From contig DASTRY010000060.1 of assembly GCA_035760965.1 (NCBI GenBank), positions 1 to 62,931 of the forward strand: 62,931 nucleotides of DNA, in the 5' to 3' direction. The position numbers and the translations under genes were made by a program. Below are positions 1-7,253 of the stretch, in pieces (position 1 is the stretch's first letter; every line of letters begins with the position of its first letter). The notes under the pieces were generated by a model that was given only the letters and a program-made list of their open reading frames with translations, searched no databases and had not been told where the DNA came from. This DNA comes from JADGHX01 sp035760965 (GTDB lineage Bacteria; Pseudomonadota; Gammaproteobacteria; Steroidobacterales; Steroidobacteraceae).

Positions 1-1
1 A

Positions 2-133
2 ACACTGCAGCACCTTCTCGAATCGAGAAGCTGGGAGCGGCCATGGGAGTACCGAATGGAGGATGATCCTCAGTGGAAGGAGGCTTCGCGAGTGTTCGCG
101 CTATTTCCCTTGGCTCGAGGTAGCGACGCCTGA
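2..133 (+). CDS. C-terminal fragment of an unrecognised protein
   Basis: The frame is open from the window edge and ends at TGA 131-133, giving 43 codons. The peptide is rich in Trp and charged residues (for example WERPWEYRMEDDPQW, then EASRVFALFPL), which looks like real coding sequence rather than a chance frame. I do not recognise the family. The rest of the gene lies to the left of the window, so neither start nor operon can be judged. Confidence 0.45.
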   Translation, partial: TLQHLLESRSWERPWEYRMEDDPQWKEASRVFALFPLARGSDA

Positions 134-234
134 CCACGCGGCGGGTCGCCGCACACATACGCGGACCGGGACTGCAGGAACAGCGTGTAGGGCTTCACCC
201 CGACCATTGATTGAAATGCCCCTCCCTTTCAATG

Positions 235-261
235 GCGGTTCGAATCCCGCTGCAAGCGCCA
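235..261 (+). other. tRNA-like 3' end fragment
   Basis: The segment has a T-loop (TTCGAAT) followed by CCCGC, seven further bases, a discriminator G and CCA, as in the 3' end of a tRNA. The upstream T-stem strand lacks one G needed for full pairing, and no matching 5' half, D-arm or anticodon arm lies within 90 bases upstream. It may be a relic of an attachment site left by an element integrated in a tRNA gene, or chance. Confidence 0.25.
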
Positions 262-320
262 AAGCTTTGAACTACTCCCACAGTGGCAACTGGATTGATG
301 ATCGTTGGCGCCATAACGCC

Positions 321-340
321 TCTTCCCACGCGTGGGAAGA
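321..340. repeat. 20-bp perfect palindrome
   Basis: The sequence TCTTCCCACG/CGTGGGAAGA is perfectly symmetrical over 20 bases with no spacer. Perfect symmetry of this length suits an operator for a dimeric regulator better than a terminator, since there is no loop and no T-run. No gene start lies close by, so any target is unknown. Confidence 0.5.
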
Positions 341-580
341 TGTCGCCCGCGCGGAACAACGCGCGCGATCGCAGAAGTGAGCATTGCCTTTGCGCTCGCT
401 GGCGAGCGAACGGTCGTGGCCCTTCTGTTCAATCGAACAGACAGGTCACAGCGGTCGGAGTCGCGAGCGTCCTCGGCGCGGAGGGTCGATCTTTCGTCTT
501 CTTCGTACGAGGTGTAGCCAGAAGTGTGTAGCCAGCTGATTTTCTGCGCGTCGGTGAGAAACTGATGTTCTTGTTTTAAT

Positions 581-657
581 TGGTCGGAGTGCCGAGATTT
601 GAACTCGGGACCCCTTGCACCCCATGCAAGTGCGCTACCAGGCTGCGCCACACTCCG
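581..657 (-). tRNA. tRNA-Pro (GGG)
   Basis: Read on the minus strand this folds as a complete 77-nt tRNA: acceptor CGGAGTG/CACTCCG, A73 and an encoded CCA, a D-arm with CCTGGTAGC, an anticodon stem CTTGC/GCAAG around loop ATGGGGT, and a T-loop TTCAAAT. The loop places GGG at positions 34-36, so it reads CCC (and CCU) proline codons. It closely resembles the enterobacterial proL type. Confidence 0.95.
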
Positions 658-669
658 ACCGGGGGCGCA

Positions 670-675
670 ATGATA
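670..675 (-). promoter_or_regulatory. -10 element of tRNA-Pro
   Basis: On the minus strand TATCAT lies 12 bases upstream of the mature tRNA and is followed by the GC-rich stretch TGCGCCCCC, the kind of discriminator seen at stable-RNA promoters. No convincing -35 is present at the standard spacing. Confidence 0.4.
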
Positions 676-690
676 GCACTGGCCGCGGCG

Positions 691-1083
691 TCAGAGTGGG
701 GAGGCGGCGTGGTGGCGGGAGCGTGACCGGGCCACGGCCCGGACGACCGAGAACAGGGAGATGAGCCGGCGCGCGAGGGCCACCCACGCGATGCTGCGGG
801 CGACGAGGCCGGGCTTGGCCACGGCGCGCGAGGCGGCGCGCGATTCGGCGCGAGCGCGGCGGGAGCCCCGGAATAGGCGCAACAGGAGCGCGGCGCCGCC
901 GCCGGCGAGCAGTATTGGCGAGGCGACGGAGAGAAGCCCCCTCACCTTGCCGACCGCGCGATCGATCCCCCCGATCGCGTCGAGAATGATCAGATGATCC
1001 GCCGCGAGGTCCGCGCGCAAGCGCGCGCTTCGCAGCAGCAACTGCCGGCGACGCATCGCGAGCTGCTCGAACCGGTCGCTCAT
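691..1083 (-). CDS. YqjK-like family protein
   Basis: This encodes a small basic protein of 130 residues whose N-terminal part (MSDRFEQLAMRRRQLLLRSA) matches the YqjK-like family, followed by one weak hydrophobic segment and an Arg/Ala-rich tail. Function is not established for the family. I chose the start at 1083 because its ATG overlaps the TGA of the upstream yqjE-like gene (ATGA), the usual sign of translational coupling, and because the family homology begins there. It is the last of a three-gene unit yqjD-yqjE-yqjK and is followed by the tRNA-Pro promoter. Confidence 0.7.
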   Translation of the reverse strand: MSDRFEQLAMRRRQLLLRSARLRADLAADHLIILDAIGGIDRAVGKVRGLLSVASPILLAGGGAALLLRLFRGSRRARAESRAASRAVAKPGLVARSIAWVALARRLISLFSVVRAVARSRSRHHAASPL

Positions 1084-1496
1084 GGCGAACGCTCCAGCGC
1101 CTCTTTGTCGCGCTTCAACTCCTCGATGCTCGCCGCCATGAATCGCGGCTTCGCGCGCAAACGGGCGCGCGCGAGCAGCGCGAAGATGACCGTGAGCACG
1201 AGGAACGAGACCGTGATCAGCGACGCCGCGAGCACGCGGTTGCGATCCCAAAAGACGACCAGCACGGTGACCGCGATGAAGAGCACCGTGAGCGTGCCGA
1301 AGAAGAGCGCGACCAGTCCCCACAGCAGGATGCTCGCGGCACGCTGGATCTCCTCCTCGATCTCCGTGGTGAAGAGCTCGAGCCGCGTGTGTGCGAGCTC
1401 GAGAACGGTGGCGAGCATGCGCCGGACCGCCTCGAGGACGCGCGGACGCTGCGGCCGTTCGCCGTCCTGCTCGGAGTCGTACGGCTCGCCGTGCAT
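1080..1496 (-). CDS. YqjE-like inner-membrane protein (phage holin superfamily III)
   Basis: The 138-residue protein has a charged N-terminal helix (LELAHTRLELFTTEIEEE), then two strongly hydrophobic segments (about residues 53-75 and 85-105), then a basic C-terminal tail. That layout is typical of the YqjE/holin superfamily III family (DUF1469). The family is a small membrane protein of unknown biochemical role found beside YqjD. It sits 21 bases downstream of yqjD and overlaps the start of the yqjK-like gene by four bases, so the three are likely co-transcribed. Confidence 0.75.
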   Translation of the reverse strand: MHGEPYDSEQDGERPQRPRVLEAVRRMLATVLELAHTRLELFTTEIEEEIQRAASILLWGLVALFFGTLTVLFIAVTVLVVFWDRNRVLAASLITVSFLVLTVIFALLARARLRAKPRFMAASIEELKRDKEALERSP

Positions 1497-1517
1497 CGAA
1501 GGCTCGAACCGCGCGCG

Positions 1518-1826
1518 CTAGCGGCGGCTGCTGACGAGCACGCCGAGGATGAAGGCGATGCCGGCGGCAATGCCGACGGCCTTCCAGGGGTTCTCGCGCA
1601 CGTACCGGTCGGCATCCCGAGCCGCATCCTGCGCGCGCTTCGCCACCTCTTCCTGCGCATCCACGAGTCGCTCGCGTGCGGCAGAGATGGTTTCGCTGGC
1701 GCGCTCGCGCGCCTTCTGGATGCGGTCGCCGGCCTCTCCGGCCGTGGCGCTCAACAAAGCCTCGGCGTCCTCGAGCACCGCCCGCAGGTCGCCCATCAGT
1801 CGTTCGGTCGTTCCCGCTCTGGCCAT
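1518..1826 (-). CDS. YqjD/ElaB-type membrane-anchored protein (DUF883)
   Basis: The 102-residue product has a long amphipathic, coiled-coil-like region (residues 5-75, rich in Ala, Glu, Arg) and ends in a single hydrophobic anchor just after ENPWKAVG, the hallmark of the YqjD/ElaB/YgaM family. In Escherichia coli such proteins are C-tail-anchored and bind ribosomes in stationary phase; that role is carried over here by homology only. It is the first gene of the yqjD-yqjE-yqjK set. A gap of 64 bases separates it from the merR-type gene, so it may have its own promoter. Confidence 0.85.
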   Translation of the reverse strand: MARAGTTERLMGDLRAVLEDAEALLSATAGEAGDRIQKARERASETISAARERLVDAQEEVAKRAQDAARDADRYVRENPWKAVGIAAGIAFILGVLVSSRR

Positions 1827-1890
1827 GACGGCCCTCCTCGAAGCCTCGTTGTGAAATACAGCCCGCGGCGCGCCAGCGCCGCGCGAGGAA

Positions 1891-2247
1891 CTAACGCCGG
1901 AGAATCCTCAGCAGTTCCTCGAGCTCGAGCCGCACCTGTTTCACGATCTGCTGGCTCTGGCTGACATCGCTACGAGCTTCCTCGCCGGTGAGCTTGTTCC
2001 GCGCCCCGCCGATGGTGAAACCCTGATCGTACAGCAGGCTTCTGATCTGCCGGATGACGATGACGTCCTGGCGCTGGTAGTAGCGGCGGTTGCCGCGTCG
2101 CTTGACGGGCTTCAGCTGCGGGAATTCCTGCTCCCAGTAGCGCAGCACGTGCGGCTTCACGCCGCAGAGCTCGCTCACCTCGCCGATCGTAAAGTAGCGT
2201 TTGCCCGGGATCGGCGGCAGCTGCGAATTATTCTTTGGCTCCAACAT
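1891..2247 (-). CDS. MerR-family transcriptional regulator
   Basis: The 118-residue protein has a MerR winged HTH at residues 18-85 (YFTIGEVSELCGVKPHVLRY, then the RRGNRRYYQRQD wing) and a short C-terminal coiled coil for dimerisation. No Cys cluster for metal sensing is present. A MerR gene of this kind commonly follows ihfA in gammaproteobacteria; its target is not known. The start at 2247 lies inside the end of ihfA (20-base overlap), so it is probably translated from the ihfA message. Confidence 0.9.
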   Translation of the reverse strand: MLEPKNNSQLPPIPGKRYFTIGEVSELCGVKPHVLRYWEQEFPQLKPVKRRGNRRYYQRQDVIVIRQIRSLLYDQGFTIGGARNKLTGEEARSDVSQSQQIVKQVRLELEELLRILRR

Positions 2248-2527
2248 AGGCTTCGACCCGCGCCTTGAGCTTCTGGCCTGGACGGAACGTCACCACGCGG
2301 CGAGCGCTGATCGGAATCTCCTCGCCGGTTTTCGGGTTGCGTCCAGGTCGCTGGTTCTTGTCGCGCAGATCGAAATTGCCGAAACCGGACAACTTCACCT
2401 GCTCCCCGTTCGAGAGCGCCGCCCGCACCTCTTCGAAGAAGAGATCGACGAGCTCGCGCGCCTCGCGTTTGTTGAGGCCCAACTGATTGAACAGCGCTTC
2501 CGCCATTTCCGCTTTGGTCAGGGCCAT
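2228..2527 (-). CDS. ihfA: integration host factor subunit alpha
   Basis: The 99-residue protein is a full-length DNABII family member: an N-terminal dimerisation domain (residues 1-45) and the DNA-bending beta arm with RPGRNPKTGEEIPISARR, where Pro intercalates into DNA. The sequence MALTKAEMAEALF is typical of IHF-alpha rather than HU. IHF bends DNA in recombination, replication and sigma-54 promoter activation; the beta subunit is encoded at 39490-39792. The gene lies 5 bases after pheT and its end overlaps the merR-type gene, the conserved pheT-ihfA-merR order. Confidence 0.97.
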   Translation of the reverse strand: MALTKAEMAEALFNQLGLNKREARELVDLFFEEVRAALSNGEQVKLSGFGNFDLRDKNQRPGRNPKTGEEIPISARRVVTFRPGQKLKARVEAYVGAKE

Positions 2528-2532
2528 TGTCT

Positions 2533-4914
2533 TTATTCTCGTATTTTTGCGTTCAAGCTCACGCGCAGATCTGCCATGACGGACGCGACGGCACGGTCTG
2601 CGTCCTCATCGGTAAGAGTGCGTGTAATATCCTGAAATATCAAGCCTAAAGCGACACTTTTTCGACCTGGTTCTACCCCCGGTCCCCGGTAGACGTCGAA
2701 AACGCGGAGATGACGCAGCAGCTTGGAGGCGCTAGAGACTACACGCTCGCGCAGGGCACTTAAAGGCACTCCGTCGTCCACCACGACGGCGAGGTCGCGC
2801 CGCACGGCCGGGAACCGCGAAATCTCCGCGAACGCGGGCCGAACGACGGCGAGTGCCTCGATATCGAGCTCGAACAGCACCGGCGTATATGTAAAGTCCA
2901 TCTCGCGTACCACGGTCGGGTGCAGCTCCCCGATCCAGCCCGCATCCTTGCCGTTGCGACGAATGCGCGCGGCCCGTCCGGGATGCAGGCACGACAGCGA
3001 CTCCGCCTCGAACGTGAATTCGGAGGGCGCGCCGGTACCCGCGAGCAGAGCTTCCACATCCGCCTTTACATCGAAGAAATCGGCGGGAGCGCGCGATTCC
3101 TTCGTCAGACCCCATTGCTCCGGTAGACGCGGTCCATACGCAACGCCGGACAACGTATCGATCTCCCGCACAGTGCCGCGCTCGGACGCAAACCGCGTGC
3201 CGCGCTCGAACAGGCGGATGCGATCCTGCTGGCGCCGCTGGTTTTCGCGCGTCACGCGCAGCAGCCCGGGCCACAACGACACGCGCATCACCGACAGGTC
3301 CGCGGCGATCGCGTTGGCGAGCGCGAGTCCCTCGCGATCGGGGAACAGCCTCTTCTGCTCTGCCGGATCTACAAAGGCGTAGGTAATGGCTTCGTAGTAG
3401 CCGCGCGCCGTGAGTGTCTCGTAAATGGCGCGATCCGGCGGCTGCTCTTCCGGCAGCGGCCGGAACTGCTGCGCGACCAGCGCGTCCTGCTCCGGAATCG
3501 AGTCGAAGCCGACGATGCGCGCCACCTCCTCGATGAGGTCCGCTTCGATCGTGATGTCGAACCGATGGCTCGGGGGCGTCGCCGTCCAGCCGGAAGGTGT
3601 GGTCTCGACCTGCATGCCCAGCGATCTGAGTGTCGCGGTGACGCGCTCCGGTTCGATCTCGGTGCCGAGCAGCCGCGCGAGCTGGCTCTTGCGCAGCGTG
3701 ACGGGCGCGCGCTTCGGCAGGTATTCCGCCGCCTGCGTGACGATGGCCGGGCCGGCTCGTCCGCCGGCGATGGCGAGCATCAGCTCGGTGGCGCGCTCGA
3801 CGGCGCGCTCCTGAAGCGCCGGATCGACGCCGCGCTCGTAGCGCTGGCTCGCGTCGGTCGCCATGTTCCAGCGCCGCGCGCGCCCGCGAATCACTTCCGG
3901 CGCGAAGTACGCGACTTCGAGGAAAACGTCCGTCGTATCGGCACTCACGGAAGTACGCTGGCCGCCCATGATGCCGGCCACGCCGACCGGGCCTCCGCGA
4001 TCCGTGATGAGCAGAACGTCCGGACCGGTCGTCACGGTGCTCCCATCGAGCAGCGTGACCGGCTCGTCCGGCTTGCCGAAGCGCACGACGATCTCGTCGT
4101 TCAGCTTCGCAAGATCGTACGAGTGCATCGGCTGACCGAGCTCGAGCATCATGTAGTTGGTGACGTCGACGATGGGGCTGATCGAGCGCACGCCGGCACG
4201 GCGCAGGCGCTCGCGCATCCAGAGCGGCGTCACGGCGCGATTGTTCACGCCGCGAATCACGCGGCCGACGAACTTCGGGCAGCCGGTTTTGGCTTCCAGC
4301 GTGACGGGAAACGTCGCGTCGATCGCGGCTGAAACCGTGCCGATCTTCGGACCGGTCAAAGGCACGCCGCTGAGCGCCGCCACCTCGCGCGCGATGCCGA
4401 TGACCGACATCGCATCGCCGCGATTCGCAGTGACGCTCAGCTCGATGATCGTGTCGTCGAGGCCGAGATACTCGCGCAGCGGCGTGCCGACCGGCGCATC
4501 CGCCGGCAGCTCGACGATGCCGTTCGAGCTATCCGCCAGCCCGAGCTCCTTCGCCGAACACAGCATGCCCATCGATTCGACGCCGCGCAGCTTCGCGGCC
4601 TTGATGTCCATGCCCGGCAGCTTCGCGCCAACCGTCGCGAGGGCGCTCTTCAGTCCGGCGCGCGCATTCGGGGCGCCGCAGACGATCTGCACTGGCGCGC
4701 CGCTGCCCGTCGACACGCGGCACACCTGCAGCTTGTCGGCCTGCGGATGTCGCGATGCTTCGAGAATCTCCGCGACGATCACGCCGCTGAATTCAGGGGC
4801 GGCCGGCTCCAGCGCTTCCAGCTCGAAGCCCGCCATCGTCAGACGCGAGCCGACCTCGGCAGGCGGCCACGGCACCGCCACCCATTCGCGCAACCAGGAA
4901 TACGGGACTCTCAT
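2533..4914 (-). CDS. pheT: phenylalanyl-tRNA synthetase beta subunit
   Basis: At 793 residues it matches the usual length of bacterial PheRS beta. In order one sees the N-terminal catalytic-like segment (MRVPYSWLREWV), an OB-fold tRNA-binding domain (VIVAEILEASRHPQADKLQVC, residues about 44-150), the B3/B4 editing region in the middle, the B5 domain near residue 400-475, the synthetase-like core, and a C-terminal anticodon-binding FDX-ACB domain ending about residue 793. It pairs with PheS to charge tRNA-Phe in the cytoplasm. It follows pheS by 3 bases, so the two subunits should be made together. Confidence 0.97.
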   Translation of the reverse strand: MRVPYSWLREWVAVPWPPAEVGSRLTMAGFELEALEPAAPEFSGVIVAEILEASRHPQADKLQVCRVSTGSGAPVQIVCGAPNARAGLKSALATVGAKLPGMDIKAAKLRGVESMGMLCSAKELGLADSSNGIVELPADAPVGTPLREYLGLDDTIIELSVTANRGDAMSVIGIAREVAALSGVPLTGPKIGTVSAAIDATFPVTLEAKTGCPKFVGRVIRGVNNRAVTPLWMRERLRRAGVRSISPIVDVTNYMMLELGQPMHSYDLAKLNDEIVVRFGKPDEPVTLLDGSTVTTGPDVLLITDRGGPVGVAGIMGGQRTSVSADTTDVFLEVAYFAPEVIRGRARRWNMATDASQRYERGVDPALQERAVERATELMLAIAGGRAGPAIVTQAAEYLPKRAPVTLRKSQLARLLGTEIEPERVTATLRSLGMQVETTPSGWTATPPSHRFDITIEADLIEEVARIVGFDSIPEQDALVAQQFRPLPEEQPPDRAIYETLTARGYYEAITYAFVDPAEQKRLFPDREGLALANAIAADLSVMRVSLWPGLLRVTRENQRRQQDRIRLFERGTRFASERGTVREIDTLSGVAYGPRLPEQWGLTKESRAPADFFDVKADVEALLAGTGAPSEFTFEAESLSCLHPGRAARIRRNGKDAGWIGELHPTVVREMDFTYTPVLFELDIEALAVVRPAFAEISRFPAVRRDLAVVVDDGVPLSALRERVVSSASKLLRHLRVFDVYRGPGVEPGRKSVALGLIFQDITRTLTDEDADRAVASVMADLRVSLNAKIRE

Positions 4915-4917
4915 GGA

Positions 4918-5940
4918 TCAGAACGCACGGAACTGCTGCAGCAAGCGCAGATCGTTTTCGAACAGCAGACGCAGATCGTTCACGCCGTAGCGGAGCATCG
5001 CCAGCCGATCGATGCCCATGCCGAACGCATAGCCGGTGTACTTTTCTGAATCCACGCCGCTCGCCTTCAACACGTTCGGATGCACCATGCCGCAGCCGGA
5101 GATTTCCAGCCAGCCGGTGTGCTTGCAAATGCGGCACCCTTCCCCGCCGCAGAAGACGCACGACATGTCCACCTCGGCCGAGGGCTCCGTGAACGGGAAG
5201 TACGACGGCCGCAGCCGCATCTTCAGATCGCGCTCGAAGAACGCCTGCACGAAATTGTGCAGGATGGCGCGCATGTTCGCGAAGCTCACGTTCTCGCCGA
5301 CGACGAGCCCTTCGAGCTGATGGAACATCGGCGTGTGCGTGACGTCGGAGTCGCTGCGATACACGCGGCCCGGCGCGATCACCGCGAGCGGTGCGCCGTG
5401 CGCGAGCAGCGCGCGAATCTGCACCGGCGAAGTGTGCGTGCGGAGGAGCTTCCCGTCCGGGAAGTAGAACGTGTCGTGCATCGCCCGCGCCGGATGGTCC
5501 GCGGGGATGTTGAGCGCTTCGAAGTTGTGGAAGTCGTCCTCGATTTCGGGCCCGACGGCGACATCGAAGCCCGCGCGCCGGAACAGCGATTCGATACGGA
5601 GCCGCGCCCGTGTGATCGGATGCAAGCCGCCGCGCTCTTCGCCGCGCCCAGGCAGAGTCACATCGACACGGCCCGACTGCAGCTCCTCCTCAATGCGCGC
5701 ACGCTCGAGCGCCGCACGGCGCTCCTCCAGCGCCTTCTGGAGCGCCTGCTTCACCTCGTTGATGCGTTGCCCGGCAGCGGGCCGCTCGGCCGCGGGCAGC
5801 GAGCCGAGCGATTTCAGCTGCGCGGTGAGCACGCCGCTCTTACCGAGCCAGCGCACGCGCACGTCGTCGAGCGCCGCGAGGTCGCCGCTAGCGGCCACCT
5901 CGTCGAGCGCCTGACGCGACAGGGACGCGAGATCGTCCAT
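4918..5940 (-). CDS. pheS: phenylalanyl-tRNA synthetase alpha subunit
   Basis: The 340-residue protein has the N-terminal coiled coil that binds tRNA (residues 1-95) and the class II catalytic core with motif 2 around GRVYRSDSDVTHTPMFHQ and motif 3 around GYAFGMGIDRLAMLRYG. A Cys-rich strap (CVFCGGEGCRICKHTG) near residue 255 is as in other bacterial alpha subunits. It lies 15 bases downstream of rplT and 3 bases upstream of pheT. The short rplT-pheS gap leaves no room for the pheM leader and attenuator known from Escherichia coli. Confidence 0.97.
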   Translation of the reverse strand: MDDLASLSRQALDEVAASGDLAALDDVRVRWLGKSGVLTAQLKSLGSLPAAERPAAGQRINEVKQALQKALEERRAALERARIEEELQSGRVDVTLPGRGEERGGLHPITRARLRIESLFRRAGFDVAVGPEIEDDFHNFEALNIPADHPARAMHDTFYFPDGKLLRTHTSPVQIRALLAHGAPLAVIAPGRVYRSDSDVTHTPMFHQLEGLVVGENVSFANMRAILHNFVQAFFERDLKMRLRPSYFPFTEPSAEVDMSCVFCGGEGCRICKHTGWLEISGCGMVHPNVLKASGVDSEKYTGYAFGMGIDRLAMLRYGVNDLRLLFENDLRLLQQFRAF

Positions 5941-5955
5941 GGCTCAACCTTTCGG

Positions 5956-6321
5956 TCAAGCCGCTTTGCCGAGGGCCGCCTTCGCCTGCTCTGCGATGGC
6001 GCCAAACGCCGCCGTATCGTTCACGGCGAGGTCGGCGAGCATCTTGCGATCGACTTCGAGGCCGGCCTTCATGAGGCCGTTGATCAGCCGGCTGTAGGAC
6101 AAGCCGTAGACGCGCGCGGCTGCGTTGATGCGCGCAATCCAGAGCGCGCGGAACTCGCGCTTCTTCGCGCGCCGGTCGCGATACGCGTACTGCCCGGCCT
6201 TGATGACCGCCTGCTTCGCGGCGCGGAACACCTTGCGCCGCGCGTTGTAGTAGCCCTTCGCCTTGGCGAGAACTTTCTTGTGACGGCGCCCCGCTTGGAC
6301 GCCCCGCTTCACTCGTGCCAT
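5956..6321 (-). CDS. rplT: 50S ribosomal protein L20
   Basis: The 121-residue basic protein begins MARVKRGVQAGRRHKKVLAKAKG and has the usual L20 N-terminal rRNA-binding extension and globular C-terminal part (residues 60-118). L20 is an early assembly protein of the large subunit. In gammaproteobacteria it also represses translation of the rpmI-rplT message by binding its leader. Here rpmI ends 11 bases upstream, so rplT is probably coupled to it. Confidence 0.97.
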   Translation of the reverse strand: MARVKRGVQAGRRHKKVLAKAKGYYNARRKVFRAAKQAVIKAGQYAYRDRRAKKREFRALWIARINAAARVYGLSYSRLINGLMKAGLEVDRKMLADLAVNDTAAFGAIAEQAKAALGKAA

Positions 6322-6332
6322 GTGCTAACCCC

Positions 6333-6617
6333 TCACTTCGACTCGCCGGCCTTGGCGGCGGCGGCAGTGCGCTCGGCTTTGGATACGTAGCGCTTCGCAA
6401 GCTTCTTCGGCGTGATGCCGGAGTGCGGCATCAGCTGCACGACGCGGTACACATCCGTCTCGTGCACGAGCGTCGAGCCGCCCGAACGGAGCTGGCGCTT
6501 CTGCTTGCGGGGTTTGTCGCCGAGGTTGTGGCGACGGCGCGAGGAATACCGCTTGAAGCCCTTCGCAGTGGTGCGAAAACGCTTCGCCGCGGCCCGGTTG
6601 GTTTTCAACTTGGGCAT
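6333..6617 (-). CDS. rpmI: 50S ribosomal protein L35 with a C-terminal extension
   Basis: The start at 6617 gives MPKLKTNRAAAKRF, the canonical L35 N-terminus, with an AGGAG nine bases upstream of the ATG. Residues 1-65 align with standard L35 (about 65 residues, ending near the MPHS motif). The frame then continues for 28 more residues of Lys/Ala-rich sequence (GITPKKLAKRYVSKAERTAA) before the stop, for 94 in total. The extension is unusual. The 108-base infC-rpmI gap includes an inverted repeat around CCCGCTCGCCCGCAAGCGGG, a candidate for L20-mediated autoregulation. Confidence 0.93.
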   Translation of the reverse strand: MPKLKTNRAAAKRFRTTAKGFKRYSSRRRHNLGDKPRKQKRQLRSGGSTLVHETDVYRVVQLMPHSGITPKKLAKRYVSKAERTAAAAKAGESK

Positions 6618-6725
6618 CGACTTCATCTCCTGTTTGTGGCCACCGCTCACAAGACCGCGAGGTCGCAAAACCTCTCCGGCCCGCTTGCGGGCGAGCGGGT
6701 CACACCACTTGCGCGATGGAATCCG

Positions 6726-7250
6726 CTACTTCTTCTTCGGTGCGAAGACCATGACCATCTGCTTGCCTTCCATGACCGGGTTCTGCTCGACCACCGCGTA
6801 GGGCGCGAGGTCGGCGGCCACCCGATCGAGGAGCTTGCGGCCGATGTCCTGGTGCACCATCTCTCGGCCGCGGAACCGTAAGGTCACCTTGGCCTTGTCA
6901 CCCTCGGTCAGGAAGCGAATGAGATTCCGCACCTTGATCTGGTAATCCCCTTCGCCCGTACCGGGACGAAACTTCACTTCCTTGACCTGGATCTGCTTCT
7001 GCTTGCGCTTCGCCGAGTGGGCCTTCTTGTTCTGTTCGAACAGGAATTTGCCGTAGTCCATGATGCGCACGACCGGCGGTTCCGCGGTCGGGGACACTTC
7101 CACGAGGTCCAGCTCCGCGGCGTAAGCCATCTGGAGCGCGTCGTTCCGGCTCATGACACCGGCCTGGCCACCGTCCGCGCCGATCACTCGCAGCTGCGGC
7201 GAGGTGATCTCTTCATTGCGCCGGACGCGCTTCGTCGTTGCACTGGCGAT
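6726..7250 (-). CDS. infC: translation initiation factor IF-3, apparent AUC start
   Basis: The 174-residue product covers the IF-3 N domain, linker and C domain; the conserved PPVVRIMDYGKFLFE, IQVKEVKFRPGTGEGDY and GDKAKVTLRFRGREMVHQ motifs are present and it ends in APKKK. Homology extends about 28 residues upstream of the first GTG (7187), through RVRRNEEITSPQLRV. The frame is closed by the thrS TAA just beyond. No ATG, GTG or TTG starts the longer form, but an ATC at 7248-7250 lies 8 bases after a GGAGG inside the thrS 3' end. Escherichia coli infC likewise uses a rare AUU start for autoregulation, so I place the start at ATC. Confidence 0.9.
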   Translation of the reverse strand: MASATTKRVRRNEEITSPQLRVIGADGGQAGVMSRNDALQMAYAAELDLVEVSPTAEPPVVRIMDYGKFLFEQNKKAHSAKRKQKQIQVKEVKFRPGTGEGDYQIKVRNLIRFLTEGDKAKVTLRFRGREMVHQDIGRKLLDRVAADLAPYAVVEQNPVMEGKQMVMVFAPKKK

Positions 7251-7253
7251 GCG

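Larger units (their letters stand above)
134..580. other. gene-free stretch
   Basis: I see no convincing gene here. The short frames on both strands have codon use unlike the neighbours. The stretch holds a tRNA-like 3' end at about 235-261, a 20-bp perfect palindrome at 321-340 and a small hairpin at 424-439 (CTGTTC-AATC-GAACAG). It could be the worn edge of an integrated element, but no integrase is visible nearby. Confidence 0.5.

Noticed and set aside
235..261. Complete tRNA or tmRNA gene
   Set aside because: Only the 3' end pattern is present; no acceptor partner, D-arm, anticodon arm or tag frame is found upstream.
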